From: Paenibacillus soyae
Lineage (GTDB): Bacteria; Bacillota; Bacilli; Paenibacillales; Paenibacillaceae
Length of the DNA stretch: 64,000 nt
Assembly: GCF_024623455.1 (NCBI RefSeq)
Contig: NZ_JANIPJ010000011.1
Location: forward strand, 1 to 64,000
Reading direction: 5' to 3'
The first letter of the stretch is position 1, and each line of letters opens with the position of its first letter. Positions 35,997 through 43,785 of the stretch are shown here, piece after piece. The translations under genes were made by a program, and so were the position numbers. A model generated the notes under the pieces. That model saw only the letters and a list, made by a program, of their open reading frames with translations. It did not search any database and was not told where the DNA came from.

Positions 35997-36284
35997 ATGG
36001 GCCGTCGTATAGATCCGTTAACCGATAAACACTACGATGCGATACGATTGCTTGCGTCATTACCGCATAGGAACCAGGAGGAAATAGCGCAAGAGCTTTC
36101 GATAAGTAGGCGCCAATTGTACCGCTGGAGACAACGGTCAGACTTCGATAAAGCGTTACGTAAAGCGATCGATGAGACGGTTAGGAGTCGGATGCGTCGG
36201 ATGCGTGTATCCAATATACGAAAAACCTCGTATGACGCGGAAACCCTAGAGTTTATGCTACGTTCGAGCCGTATACTGGCGTAG
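35997..36284 (+). CDS. HTH protein, small-terminase-like (phBC6A51 type)
   Basis: 95 residues starting MGRRIDPLTDKHYDAIRLLA. The HTH NQEEIAQELSISRRQLYRWR lies near residues 25-44, and a basic helix follows (VRSRMRRMRVSNIRK). Such helix-turn-helix proteins occur as small terminase-like proteins in Bacillus phages. AAGGAGGTG precedes the ATG at 35997. No large terminase follows, so packaging or mere DNA-binding cannot be decided. Confidence 0.65.
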   Translation: MGRRIDPLTDKHYDAIRLLASLPHRNQEEIAQELSISRRQLYRWRQRSDFDKALRKAIDETVRSRMRRMRVSNIRKTSYDAETLEFMLRSSRILA

Positions 36285-36773
36285 AATTCACGTCCCAAAA
36301 CTACACATTTCGGAGAATTTTCGGGGGTTTTCGTGCAGCGAGCTTCAGACGTACGGGCCCTCCGAAACTTTTCAGCGGCTGGCGCCTCGTACCGGACGAC
36401 GCTCCGTAACTCACGGGGTCAATTCGTATATTTATGCGTAAATCGTGCATAAAAACGGTGCATATTCGCTGCATAAACGGTCGATGGCGTACCGGTCCGT
36501 CAGAAGCCGCGCCAGGATTACGATTCCGGGCGTTTATCATACCGTTATGATTAGCAATCAGCTAGGTATCGATATGCATACGGATGTATAACGCCGATCG
36601 TGACCGGACCGGATCCGATGGCGAGCGGAGACCCCCAAGGGGGTATCGTCAGGCGGCCGCATCAGGCACTCACAATTTACGCGCAGAAAAATAAACTTCA
36701 GGAAATGATTTGAAGTTAATGGAGGAGTTGCATAAAATATATTACATATAAGTATAAGGATAGGAGTGACGTT
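36285..36773. other. Gene-free stretch with TGCATA repeats
   Basis: 489 bp without a credible gene. It contains three TGCATA (36446-36451, 36459-36464, 36470-36475) within 30 bp and a perfect ACCCCCAAGGGGGT palindrome (36631-36644). It sits after the terminase-like gene, where tailed phages often carry a packaging site, but there is no direct evidence of one. Confidence 0.35.
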
Positions 36774-37520
36774 ATGGAGAAAACTAGTGAAGAAATTAAT
36801 CGGAAACTTAAGATTTTACTAGCGACAACATCGTACCCAGTACTTGCTAACTTGAACTATTTTCGAGACTACAACAATTACATAAATGAAAGCTTAAAGC
36901 GTGAAATAACGTTACTGGACGATAGCCGCCCGGATAATAAAGGTGAGTTATTTAAACTTACGATGAAGGAACTATCTTATTACGGTGAGGTTCGTAAATA
37001 TAAATCATTTAGTAACATCATGAGAGTATCACTGTTGACCTCGCTATGTGCGTTTATAGAGAACGTTATTACCTCTCCGTGTGATTCATACAATAACGAA
37101 AATCAGTTTGATAAATATAAACGGAAAATGGGTAGGAGGTCGAGAAAACTAAGCACGATTCAGGTAGCGAAGAGATTTTTAATCGAAAACGGATTCACTG
37201 AGTTAGATAAGATTCCTAATTGGAAATATATATTTGATATGATGACAATTCGAAATAGGTTTGTTCATAGTGACGGAAGTTCTACAGCATATATAGATAA
37301 AATATCCAGTACGTATGCTTTTAGTATAAGCCAGGGGAAGATTACACTGGGTGATGATTTTATCGGAGATTTTATTGGTGTATTGGAGAAATTTTCGATT
37401 GCCTATGCCGAACTTATCTATCCCAACGAAAATAAATTGACGAAAATATTTAGGGATAAAGGGTTTGATGTTGAGAAGTTTACTTCAGCCGTAAATCGCT
37501 ATATAATAGGTAGGAACTAA
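36774..37520 (+). CDS. HEPN-domain protein (candidate RNase, defence cargo)
   Basis: 248 residues. An R-x4-H motif in TIRNRFVHSDG (near residue 160) is the HEPN RNase signature; the upstream helices (VSLLTSLCAFIENVI) fit the HEPN bundle. It is clearly more AT-rich than the rest of the element and stands alone next to attR with its own ATG, which fits late-acquired cargo. HEPN proteins commonly act as anti-phage or toxin RNases. No adjacent MNT antitoxin gene is seen. Confidence 0.65.
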   Translation: MEKTSEEINRKLKILLATTSYPVLANLNYFRDYNNYINESLKREITLLDDSRPDNKGELFKLTMKELSYYGEVRKYKSFSNIMRVSLLTSLCAFIENVITSPCDSYNNENQFDKYKRKMGRRSRKLSTIQVAKRFLIENGFTELDKIPNWKYIFDMMTIRNRFVHSDGSSTAYIDKISSTYAFSISQGKITLGDDFIGDFIGVLEKFSIAYAELIYPNENKLTKIFRDKGFDVEKFTSAVNRYIIGRN

Positions 37521-37616
37521 TTCAATAGGCGTAGAAGCCATCGAATCAGTACGGTATGTGGACGTAAGCAAACGTTGTATTAACGGGACCTTCACGCCAA
37601 TTTACGGGTCATAGCG

Positions 37617-37680
37617 TGACTCGAAATCAGCTAGGCGTGTCAAAGCGTGCGTGGGTTCGAATCCCACCCTCTCCGCCACT
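37617..37680 (+). repeat. attR: attR: 64-bp direct repeat
   Basis: Identical to 19945-20008. It restores no tRNA, being the 3' half only, and is followed by the original chromosomal terminator. Confidence 0.95.
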
Positions 37681-37694
37681 AAACAATAACGAAC

Positions 37695-37722
37695 AGCGAT
37701 CTCAGACGAGGTCGCTTTTTTT
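37695..37722 (+). terminator. Original tRNA-Ser terminator, displaced by the element
   Basis: Nine-pair stem AGCGATCTC/GAGGTCGCT (one wobble) with loop AGAC, followed by TTTTTTT. It lies 15 bp after attR, where the terminator of the uninterrupted tRNA gene would be. The integrated element has separated it from the tRNA. Confidence 0.85.
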
Positions 37723-38045
37723 GTTGCAATTTAATTGATTGAAGAAATTATTCGAACGGCAAAAGGGATGGTAATCGGGGAGCCATAACTATTGCACGCC
37801 ATTACATCGCCCGAGTACGACAAGGGAAACTGGTCTAGATAGGGGATGGTGGCTGTTAAGCTGGGGGACATGTGGGCTATATTTGATCGATCCTGTAACC
37901 TGATTCGTATGGGTTCGAGAATGGTATCGATGGAGTCAGCGATGGCTGACTCAAGCCCTTGAAGGCACCAATAAGCCGTTGGAAGTCGAATATTGAGTCA
38001 CGGAAGCCAGTGTCGCCTATAAGGAAGGATAACGCCCCAAAACAT
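37723..38045. other. Intergenic stretch
   Basis: About 320 bp with no credible gene. One perfect hairpin GAGTCAGC/GCTGACTC lies at 37933-37952 (loop GATG), followed by AAGCCCTTGAAGG. Nothing else is recognised. Confidence 0.3.
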
Positions 38046-38287
38046 AAGAGAAGAGGGCTCTTGCGAGCCCTCTTCCTTGACGGTGTTTGAAATGGTAACG
38101 TGTATCCTCGCACAACAACTTGATGAAACATCCGAGATTAACCGACAGTTAATGCTCTCGCGCTTCAAACGCGGTGTTACCTAAAGTGCTCTTTAGCACA
38201 ACGCCTCGCTTTATCGTGAAGTGGATGAAATACTCTGAGATCCTTGCACCAATAGGTCCAATGGAACCACACCTCTCTTCCACCGTC
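38046..38287 (-). ncRNA. Unrecognised small RNA, copy 1
   Basis: 242 nt, about 95% identical to copy 2 (11 substitutions and one indel). On the minus strand it begins near GACGGTGGAAGAG, after a TATAAG -10-like box, and ends with stem AGAGGGCTC/GAGCCCTCT followed by TCTT. Internal hairpins: GTGCT/AGCAC, GCG..CGC, ATTAAC/GTTAAT, GGTTC/GGACC. Does not resemble tRNA, 6S, SRP, T-box or RNase P. Confidence 0.6.
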
Positions 38288-38375
38288 ACTTATAGAATGG
38301 CCGGAATGCAGAGTTCTTATTCACATCTGATAAAAAAAGTTGAGGCCCCTTAAAAATGCGGGCAATTCCGGGCAA

Positions 38376-38618
38376 AAGAGAAGAGGGCTCTCGCGAGCCC
38401 TCTTCCTTGACGGTGTTTGATCTGGTATCGTGTATCCTCGCACAACAACTTAATGAAACATCCGAGATTAACCGATAGTTAATGCTCTCGCGCTTCAAAA
38501 CGCGGTGTTACCTAAAGTGCTCTGCGGCACAACCCCTCGCTTTAACGTGAAGTGGATGAAATACTCTGAGATCCTTGCACCAATAGGTCCAATGGAACCA
38601 CACCTCTCTTCCACCGTC
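38376..38618 (-). ncRNA. Unrecognised small RNA, copy 2
   Basis: 243 nt, the tandem partner of 38046-38287, 330 bp upstream in the minus-strand direction. It has the same terminator stem (AGAGGGCTC/GAGCCCTCT followed by TCTCTTTT). TATATC precedes GACGGTGG by a few bases, at the same place as TATAAG in copy 1. Several differences from copy 1 fall in hairpin loops (TCGC for TTGC, a one-base loop indel, TATCG for TGTCG), suggesting the structure is retained. Confidence 0.6.
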
Positions 38619-38668
38619 GAGATATAGATTGACCAGAATTCGAGCTTGTTATTCAACGAATTTTTAAA

Positions 38669-38854
38669 TTAACGTTTCGGCATGCGGATCCACTTGCGTT
38701 CGTGGTTCGTATTCTGCGGGAAACGTTCGCCTTTATGAAGCCTAACCTTCTTCGGATCTTCAATGCCCATGTGGTAATCGTTCACGCCGGTCTCGATATA
38801 AGTTCCGTCGTTAGGAGCTCTGTCGCCTTGGTTAAATACCGTCCATTCGCCCAC
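38669..38854 (-). CDS. YjzC family protein
   Basis: About 61 residues starting at GTG 38854 with GGAGGT 8 nt upstream. GEWTVFNQGDRAPNDGTYIE then KKVRLHKGERFPQNTNHERKW follow the YjzC pattern seen in B. subtilis. In the same frame upstream (to 38980) there is an uninterrupted zinc-ribbon-like stretch (CHSCG ... CSNAAC), which might be a fused N-terminus using ATG 38980 without a clear ribosome site. Confidence 0.7.
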   Translation of the reverse strand: MGEWTVFNQGDRAPNDGTYIETGVNDYHMGIEDPKKVRLHKGERFPQNTNHERKWIRMPKR

Positions 38855-38973
38855 TGCCAAGCACCTCCAGTCGAATTTCGGACAAGCCGCGTTCGAGCAG
38901 CGTCGTCCACGGTTTAGTATAGGCGCCGCAAGGCTTCCGCATGAATGACAGATATCGGATTGGATGCGGGCAC

Positions 38974-39002
38974 TTGTCATGGTGGGCAAGATTTGATATA
39001 GT
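38974..39002 (+). promoter_or_regulatory. Promoter of rpsF-ssb-rpsR
   Basis: TTGTCA at 38974-38979, a 17-bp spacer, TATAGT at 38997-39002. Downstream, the leader has two short hairpins (GAGCC/GGCTC and CCGC/GCGG) and a CCG motif that might bind S6:S18; that is a guess. Confidence 0.65.
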
Positions 39003-39075
39003 ATAGAGATGCGAGCCTAGGGCTCGTTCCTTGCTCCGCTTGCGGGGCCGTTAGTCCAAAAGGAGGTGAAACACA

Positions 39076-39360
39076 ATGCGCAAATATGAAGTGATGTACA
39101 TCATTCGTCCAGACGTAGAGCAAGAAAACGTTCAAGCTCTGGTTGAAAAGTTCAATGGCATCATCTCCAACGGTGGCGAGGTTACGAAAACAGACGTAAT
39201 CGGTAAACGCCGTCTTGCGTATGAGATCAACAAGCTTCGTGATGGGTACTTCGTACTGGTACATTTCAACGCAACGACTGAAGTTGTGAATGAACTTGAC
39301 CGTATCATGAAGATTTCCGACGAAGTTATTCGTTCGTTGATCGTCAGAGACGTAGCTTAG
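39076..39360 (+). CDS. rpsF: Ribosomal protein S6
   Basis: 94 residues of the small-subunit protein S6 (binds S18). [20 protein letters not shown] and [19 protein letters not shown] are diagnostic. AAGGAGGTG upstream of the ATG. First gene of rpsF-ssb-rpsR. Confidence 0.97.
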   Translation: MRKYEVMYIIRPDVEQENVQALVEKFNGIISNGGEVTKTDVIGKRRLAYEINKLRDGYFVLVHFNATTEVVNELDRIMKISDEVIRSLIVRDVA

Positions 39361-39395
39361 TCAACGCAAGATTTGTTCAATGGGGAGGTCATGAC

Positions 39396-39944
39396 ATGTT
39401 GAACCGTGTAATATTGATTGGCAGATTGACGAGAGACCCGGAGCTTCGTTATACGCCTGCAGGGGTTGCGGTTACGCAATTCACGTTAGCCGTGGATCGT
39501 CCATTCAGCGGCGGCGAAGGCCGCGAGCGCGAAGCGGATTTTATCCCGGTCGTCACATGGCGTCAGCTGGCGGAGACGTGTGCCAACTACTTGCGCAAAG
39601 GCCGCTTAACGGCGGTTGAAGGTCGCATTCAAGTGCGGAACTACGAGAACAACGAGGGCAAGCGTGTGTATGTAACGGAAGTTATTGCAGACAATGTCCG
39701 GTTCCTGGAGTCGAGCCGCGAAGGCGGAGGACAGCGTGAGGATAATGGCGGCGGATTCGGTGGAGGCGGCAATAGCGGCGGCGGTGGCTACAGCGGAGGA
39801 GGAGGCAACTCTTCATACGGTGGAGGCAACAACAGCGGCGGCGGGTATGGCGGCAATCGTTCGAATCAATCACGGAACGACAATGATCCGTTCAAGGATG
39901 ACGGACGCCCGATTGACATCTCCGAGGATGATTTACCATTTTAA
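39396..39944 (+). CDS. ssb: Single-stranded DNA-binding protein
   Basis: 182 residues. The OB-fold domain (1-110) starts [20 protein letters not shown] and includes [15 protein letters not shown] long Gly/Ser/Asn-rich linker (about 115-165) leads to the acidic tip DISEDDLPF that recruits partner proteins. It lies between the S6 and S18 genes, as is usual in Bacillota. Confidence 0.97.
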   Translation: MLNRVILIGRLTRDPELRYTPAGVAVTQFTLAVDRPFSGGEGREREADFIPVVTWRQLAETCANYLRKGRLTAVEGRIQVRNYENNEGKRVYVTEVIADNVRFLESSREGGGQREDNGGGFGGGGNSGGGGYSGGGGNSSYGGGNNSGGGYGGNRSNQSRNDNDPFKDDGRPIDISEDDLPF

Positions 39945-39971
39945 TTTTCGACGAGAAGGAGGATGTACACC

Positions 39972-40256
39972 ATGGCTTTCAAACCAAGAGAGAACGACGG
40001 CGGCGAGCGTCCAGAGCGTAAGTTCAGCGGACGTAAAGGCGGTCGCAACAAGCGCCGTAAAGTTTGTTTCTTCACTGTAAACAAAATTACTCACATTGAC
40101 TATAAAGACACGGATTTGCTCAAGAAGTTTATTAGCGAGCGCGGCAAGATCTTGCCACGCCGCGTGACTGGCACAAGCGCGAAATACCAACGCTTGCTGA
40201 CAATCGCGATTAAACGTTCCCGTCAAATCGCGCTTCTGCCATACACGACTGAATAG
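39972..40256 (+). CDS. rpsR: Ribosomal protein S18
   Basis: 94 residues. Basic N-terminus ([20 protein letters not shown]), then [20 protein letters not shown], the S18 signature, and the ALLPYT end. The ATG at 39972 is preferred: GGAGG at about 39958-39962 is properly spaced, while the ATG at 39963 abuts it. The single Cys in KVCFFTV replaces the CxxxC of zinc-bearing forms. Confidence 0.96.
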   Translation: MAFKPRENDGGERPERKFSGRKGGRNKRRKVCFFTVNKITHIDYKDTDLLKKFISERGKILPRRVTGTSAKYQRLLTIAIKRSRQIALLPYTTE

Positions 40257-40278
40257 TCGAAGGATGGACAGAGAGAGA

Positions 40279-40307
40279 AGAGTCTCCGAATGGAGGCTCT
40301 TTTTTTT
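40279..40307 (+). terminator. Terminator after rpsR
   Basis: AGAGTCTCC (40279-40287) pairs with GGAGGCTCT (40292-40300) around GAAT, then T7. Confidence 0.9.
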
Positions 40308-40434
40308 GCGCAATTGTAAGCATTGGTCAGACGGAAAGATATGGGGTGAAATTCCGCTTGTGAAGAGGAAGGAAACATCATACAATAAAACCGACTGATC
40401 ATTCTATTTTGTAAGTGAAAGGGAGAGATGACGG

Positions 40435-41328
40435 TTGGCGTATACCCTAAAACGGTTAAACGAATGTACGTTGGATGAGGCCGTGCAGGTATGGAATGAG
40501 GGATTTACCGGCTATTACGTCGACTTGTCGATGACGCTGGAGCGGTTTCACATCAGAATGCTGCAAGAGGGGTTGTCACCGAAATTATCCTTTATTGCTT
40601 ACATGAACGGGATCCCTGTCGGTATCGTATTAAACGGCATTCGAGTCATTCAAGGCCGCAACGTGTCATGGAACGGTGGAACCGGTATCTCGCCGGAATA
40701 CCGGGGAATGGGAATCGGCAAATGGATGATCGATCAGGCGCTGACGATCTATCGCGAAGAAGGCGTGGAGCTCGCTACGCTGGAAGCCATTAGAGCTAAT
40801 GAGCGGGCAATCCGGTTGTACCTGAGCAAGGGATACGAAATAGCAGACGAGATGACTCACATGACGTACGAAGCATCGCTGCCTGCTCTCCTCGAAGCCG
40901 TCGCAACCCACTCTCCTTATACATACAGGCATGCCGCCCCTCACGAGCTGCGGGATTATGAGAATGTGATGCCTTGGCAGCTCCAATGGGCCAATTATCG
41001 CTGGGACGGAGAAGTCATGTTCGCCTATGACCAAAAAGATCGGGAATGCGCATATGCATTATATAGGCGGATATTCGATAGGAATGGACGATTAGCAGGG
41101 ATATCCGTGGGCCAATGCCGGCTTATAAGCGAATCCGAATCGAAGGACAACAGCTTGCTGCTGCGTTCCTTGTTAGCGCGCGTGCTTCAGCCGGAGATGG
41201 ACGGGTGCAGACGGACGATCATGGTTAGGGGCACCGAAGCGTTCCTCATGGAGGAGCTTAGCAAGCTTGGCTTTAAACCGGGTGCTTCGCAAGTATATAT
41301 GTCAAGGGCGATGGAGGGATCGATTTGA
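40435..41328 (+). CDS. GNAT family N-acetyltransferase
   Basis: 297 residues with TTG start. The acetyl-CoA motif GMGIGKWMIDQALTIYREEG is near residues 93-112 (preceded by GTGISPEYR). The C-terminal half has no second clear GNAT motif, perhaps a degenerate tandem domain. Its stop overlaps the next gene (TTGA). Substrate unknown. Confidence 0.85.
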   Translation: MAYTLKRLNECTLDEAVQVWNEGFTGYYVDLSMTLERFHIRMLQEGLSPKLSFIAYMNGIPVGIVLNGIRVIQGRNVSWNGGTGISPEYRGMGIGKWMIDQALTIYREEGVELATLEAIRANERAIRLYLSKGYEIADEMTHMTYEASLPALLEAVATHSPYTYRHAAPHELRDYENVMPWQLQWANYRWDGEVMFAYDQKDRECAYALYRRIFDRNGRLAGISVGQCRLISESESKDNSLLLRSLLARVLQPEMDGCRRTIMVRGTEAFLMEELSKLGFKPGASQVYMSRAMEGSI

Positions 41329-42332
41329 AGCTGTTAATGCTGGGCGGCACGCGCTTCCTCGGGAAGACGATTGTGGAGACGGCCTTGCGAAGAGGACATG
41401 AGGTCACCTTATTTAACCGTGGCAATCGTCCGGAGCTGTTCCCTCAGCTGGAGCAGTTAGCGGGAGATCGTGACGGTGGGCTGGATGCTCTATTGGGGAG
41501 AGAATGGGACGCCGTGATCGATACGTCCGGTTATGTGCCCAGGGTCGTCAAACAGTCGTTGGAGGCGCTTAGCACGAAGGTGAGGCATTATACGTTCATT
41601 TCCACGATTGATGTTTATGATGAGAAAGTGCCTGGTGTCATTAGCGAGAATCATCCCGTAAAGAAGCTCGAGGATGAGAGCATGGAAGACGTCCAGACGG
41701 CCTACGGACCGATGAAAGCGCGCTGCGAAGAGCTGGTAATGGAGCAGATGGATGGCGAAGCGCTGATCGTTCGCTGCGGATTAATTGCCGGTCCAGGGGA
41801 TCATTCGGATCGGCTGACCTATTGGCCTAGCCGCGTCGCGCGGGGTGGCGAGGTGCTTGCTCCAGGCAATCCGCAAGCGCCTGTACAATTCATCGATGTC
41901 CGAGATTTGTCAGAGTGGATCGTATGCAAGATTGAGGAGCGTTGCAAGGGGATCTTCACGGCAACGGGACCATCGGAGCCGCTCACCATGGGCCGATTCC
42001 TGCAGGCTTGCGCTCGTACCGTGGCCGACGATGCGTCATTCACGTGGGTTACGGATGATTTCCTTAAGGAGCATGAAGTCGGGGCATGGATCGAAATGCC
42101 GCTATGGATTCCGGAATCGGAAAATCTGCATTCGCTTATGAGCATCGATGTGAGCAAAGCGATAAATGCGGGACTCGCATACCGTCCGTTGGAGGAAACG
42201 ATAAAGGATACGCTTCGATGGGATAACGAACGGCAGGAGAGGACGGAGCGCAAAGCAGGGCTCGCGGCGGAGAAGGAGCAGAGGCTGCTTGAGCTGTGGA
42301 ATAAGCGTTGGGCCGAGGAAGGAGCGTCCTAA
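41325..42332 (+). CDS. NAD-dependent epimerase/dehydratase family protein
   Basis: 335 residues with TTG start overlapping the previous stop. Rossmann motif MLGGTRFLGKTIVETALRRG (GxxxFLG near residues 5-12), VIDTSGYVPR, and a conserved YGPMKARCE segment in place of the classical YxxxK. Extended SDR family, resembling RNA-binding/epimerase-like proteins (CSP41-like) rather than a typical sugar epimerase. Substrate unknown. Confidence 0.8.
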   Translation: MKLLMLGGTRFLGKTIVETALRRGHEVTLFNRGNRPELFPQLEQLAGDRDGGLDALLGREWDAVIDTSGYVPRVVKQSLEALSTKVRHYTFISTIDVYDEKVPGVISENHPVKKLEDESMEDVQTAYGPMKARCEELVMEQMDGEALIVRCGLIAGPGDHSDRLTYWPSRVARGGEVLAPGNPQAPVQFIDVRDLSEWIVCKIEERCKGIFTATGPSEPLTMGRFLQACARTVADDASFTWVTDDFLKEHEVGAWIEMPLWIPESENLHSLMSIDVSKAINAGLAYRPLEETIKDTLRWDNERQERTERKAGLAAEKEQRLLELWNKRWAEEGAS

Positions 42333-42336
42333 CGTC

Positions 42337-42849
42337 ATGCTATGGGGAGAGACGGAGCGACTGAAGCTTTATATTCCGGACGTGGGGCGCGATCTGGAGG
42401 CGCACAGTGCCATGCTAGAGGACCCGGAGGTGGGGAAGTGGCTGCCTAAAGGGACATCCTACACTCGTGAAGAAACGGAGAAGCTGATCCGATATTTTGC
42501 AGCGCACTGGGAGCGATACGGCTATGGTGCTTGGGCGGTATATCATAAGCTTACGGGCCGGTTTCTTGGTCATTGCGGACTGAACCGAATGGACGAATGG
42601 GAGAAGACGGAGGTACTGTACGCCTTCACTCGGGAGGCATGGGGGAACGGGTACTGCACGGAGGCTTCGACAGCCGCGCTATCGCATGGTTTTGGGGAGT
42701 TAGGTTTACCGACTCTAATCGCGCTGGCCAAACGCGATAATGCGCCGTCCATAGCGGTAATGAAGAGGCTGGAAATGAAATATTGGGACAGCATCAGGTG
42801 GAGGAATATGGACGTCGTTCGATACGAAATCGTAAATGAACAGAAATAG
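42337..42849 (+). CDS. GNAT family acetyltransferase (RimJ/RimL type)
   Basis: About 170 residues starting MLWGETERLKLYIPDVGRDL, the RimJ/RimL opening. AFTREAWGNGYCTEASTAAL carries the CoA-binding motif near residue 95. It immediately follows the epimerase. A terminator shared with the convergent tetR gene follows. Confidence 0.85.
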   Translation: MLWGETERLKLYIPDVGRDLEAHSAMLEDPEVGKWLPKGTSYTREETEKLIRYFAAHWERYGYGAWAVYHKLTGRFLGHCGLNRMDEWEKTEVLYAFTREAWGNGYCTEASTAALSHGFGELGLPTLIALAKRDNAPSIAVMKRLEMKYWDSIRWRNMDVVRYEIVNEQK

Positions 42850-42876
42850 AAGGCCGAATAGCAAAATGCAGGAGCA

Positions 42877-42906
42877 GATGCCCGGGTATAATATCCCCCG
42901 GGCATC
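42877..42906. terminator. Bidirectional terminator between GNAT and TetR genes
   Basis: Perfect 10-bp stem GATGCCCGGG (42877-42886) with CCCGGGCATC (42897-42906). Few Ts follow on either side. Confidence 0.65.
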
Positions 42907-43532
42907 TATATTTCCGCAGCTGGAGTTTTTAGCAGGTAGCGGAGCACCATAGCTTCCATGTCGGCCACATGCTGCTTATACCGCTCTTCCGTTCCTCCGA
43001 GGAGGAAATGCAAAGCAAGCCCGTCTCGAACGGACCAGAATAAATAAGAAGCCGATTCGGTATCGAGATCGGCCCTGAACTCGCCGTTCTTAACGCCTGC
43101 TTGAATCAGCGTGTCGATCAGCTGTATTGCTTTGCTGATATATTGCTGATGCATCTCGATCAGCTCCGGGCGACGGGAAGCGTACAGCATAAACTCCATA
43201 TGGAACGCCATCCATTTGCGCAGCTCGGACAAGGGCTGCGATTGGAAGCGGCCGAATAGATAATGAAGGCGGTCCGCCGCAAGCGGAAGCTCTTTGAAGC
43301 GCGATGTTAACGACCCGACCATATCGTCCATGCGTTTATGGGCCATCTGGAGGTACATGTCCTCTTTGCTGGGGAAATAGCCGTACAGAGCGCCTTTGCT
43401 AATGCCCAGATGGCGTACGATATCGTCGATCGTCGTGGCTTGAAAGCCCTTCTCGATGAAGCATTCCAAGGCGCCGGCCAGAATAGCCGCTCGTTTCTCC
43501 TCCCGATACCGCTCCGTAACCTTGGGTGACAT
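42906..43532 (-). CDS. TetR family transcription regulator
   Basis: About 208 residues starting MSPKVTERYREEKRAAILAG. The N-terminal HTH is TTIDDIVRHLGISKGALYGYF (about residues 34-53), followed by a helical ligand domain. The ATG at 43532 is preferred because AGGAG is 8 nt upstream. It is transcribed away from the SulP gene, whose promoter region it may control; no operator was identified. Confidence 0.9.
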   Translation of the reverse strand: MSPKVTERYREEKRAAILAGALECFIEKGFQATTIDDIVRHLGISKGALYGYFPSKEDMYLQMAHKRMDDMVGSLTSRFKELPLAADRLHYLFGRFQSQPLSELRKWMAFHMEFMLYASRRPELIEMHQQYISKAIQLIDTLIQAGVKNGEFRADLDTESASYLFWSVRDGLALHFLLGGTEERYKQHVADMEAMVLRYLLKTPAAEI

Positions 43533-43785
43533 ATCCACAACTCCTATACAGACAGCATTTTTTCCTCACTATAACATATCCACAAGGGGATAGTCAGTGT
43601 TATCCACATCTCGCTGCATGTTCTGCCCCATTTCCAAGAAAAATAGAGAATACGAAAGAAAATAAAATAAGAATGCGTTTTCATGGTTCTTTTTTGGCGA
43701 GAAACCGTTCTATCCCATGTGTATAATTAGGGACATTGGACATCGGCCCCGACCTTTCTGAGAGTGGAAGGTCACTTATACACAA

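Larger units (their letters stand above)
19945..37680. mobile_element. 17.7-kb integrated phage-like element in tRNA-Ser
   Basis: Bounded by identical 64-bp repeats (19945-20008 and 37617-37680). It encodes a tyrosine integrase next to attL, a CI-like repressor with paired operators, an early operon of small genes, a sigma-like factor, a late module with a tape-measure protein, and a HEPN gene at the right edge. Portal, major capsid, large terminase, tail tube, lysin and conjugation genes are not seen. It may be a degraded prophage or a phage satellite. Codon choice inside differs from the host genes (frequent CGT/TAC/ACG patterns). Confidence 0.9.

Noticed and set aside
38046..38618. CRISPR array or IS ends in the tandem repeats
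   Set aside because: Two 240-nt units separated by 88 nt do not form a CRISPR array, and the ends lack matching terminal inverted repeats or target duplications.
40665..41034. Antisense frame within the GNAT gene at 40435
   Set aside because: Overlaps the acetyl-CoA motif of the sense gene and has no start context.
43533..43785. TetR operator between tetR and the SulP gene
   Set aside because: No convincing palindrome was found; a TTATCCACA at 43600-43608 is a DnaA-box match near the origin and is not evidence of a TetR site.
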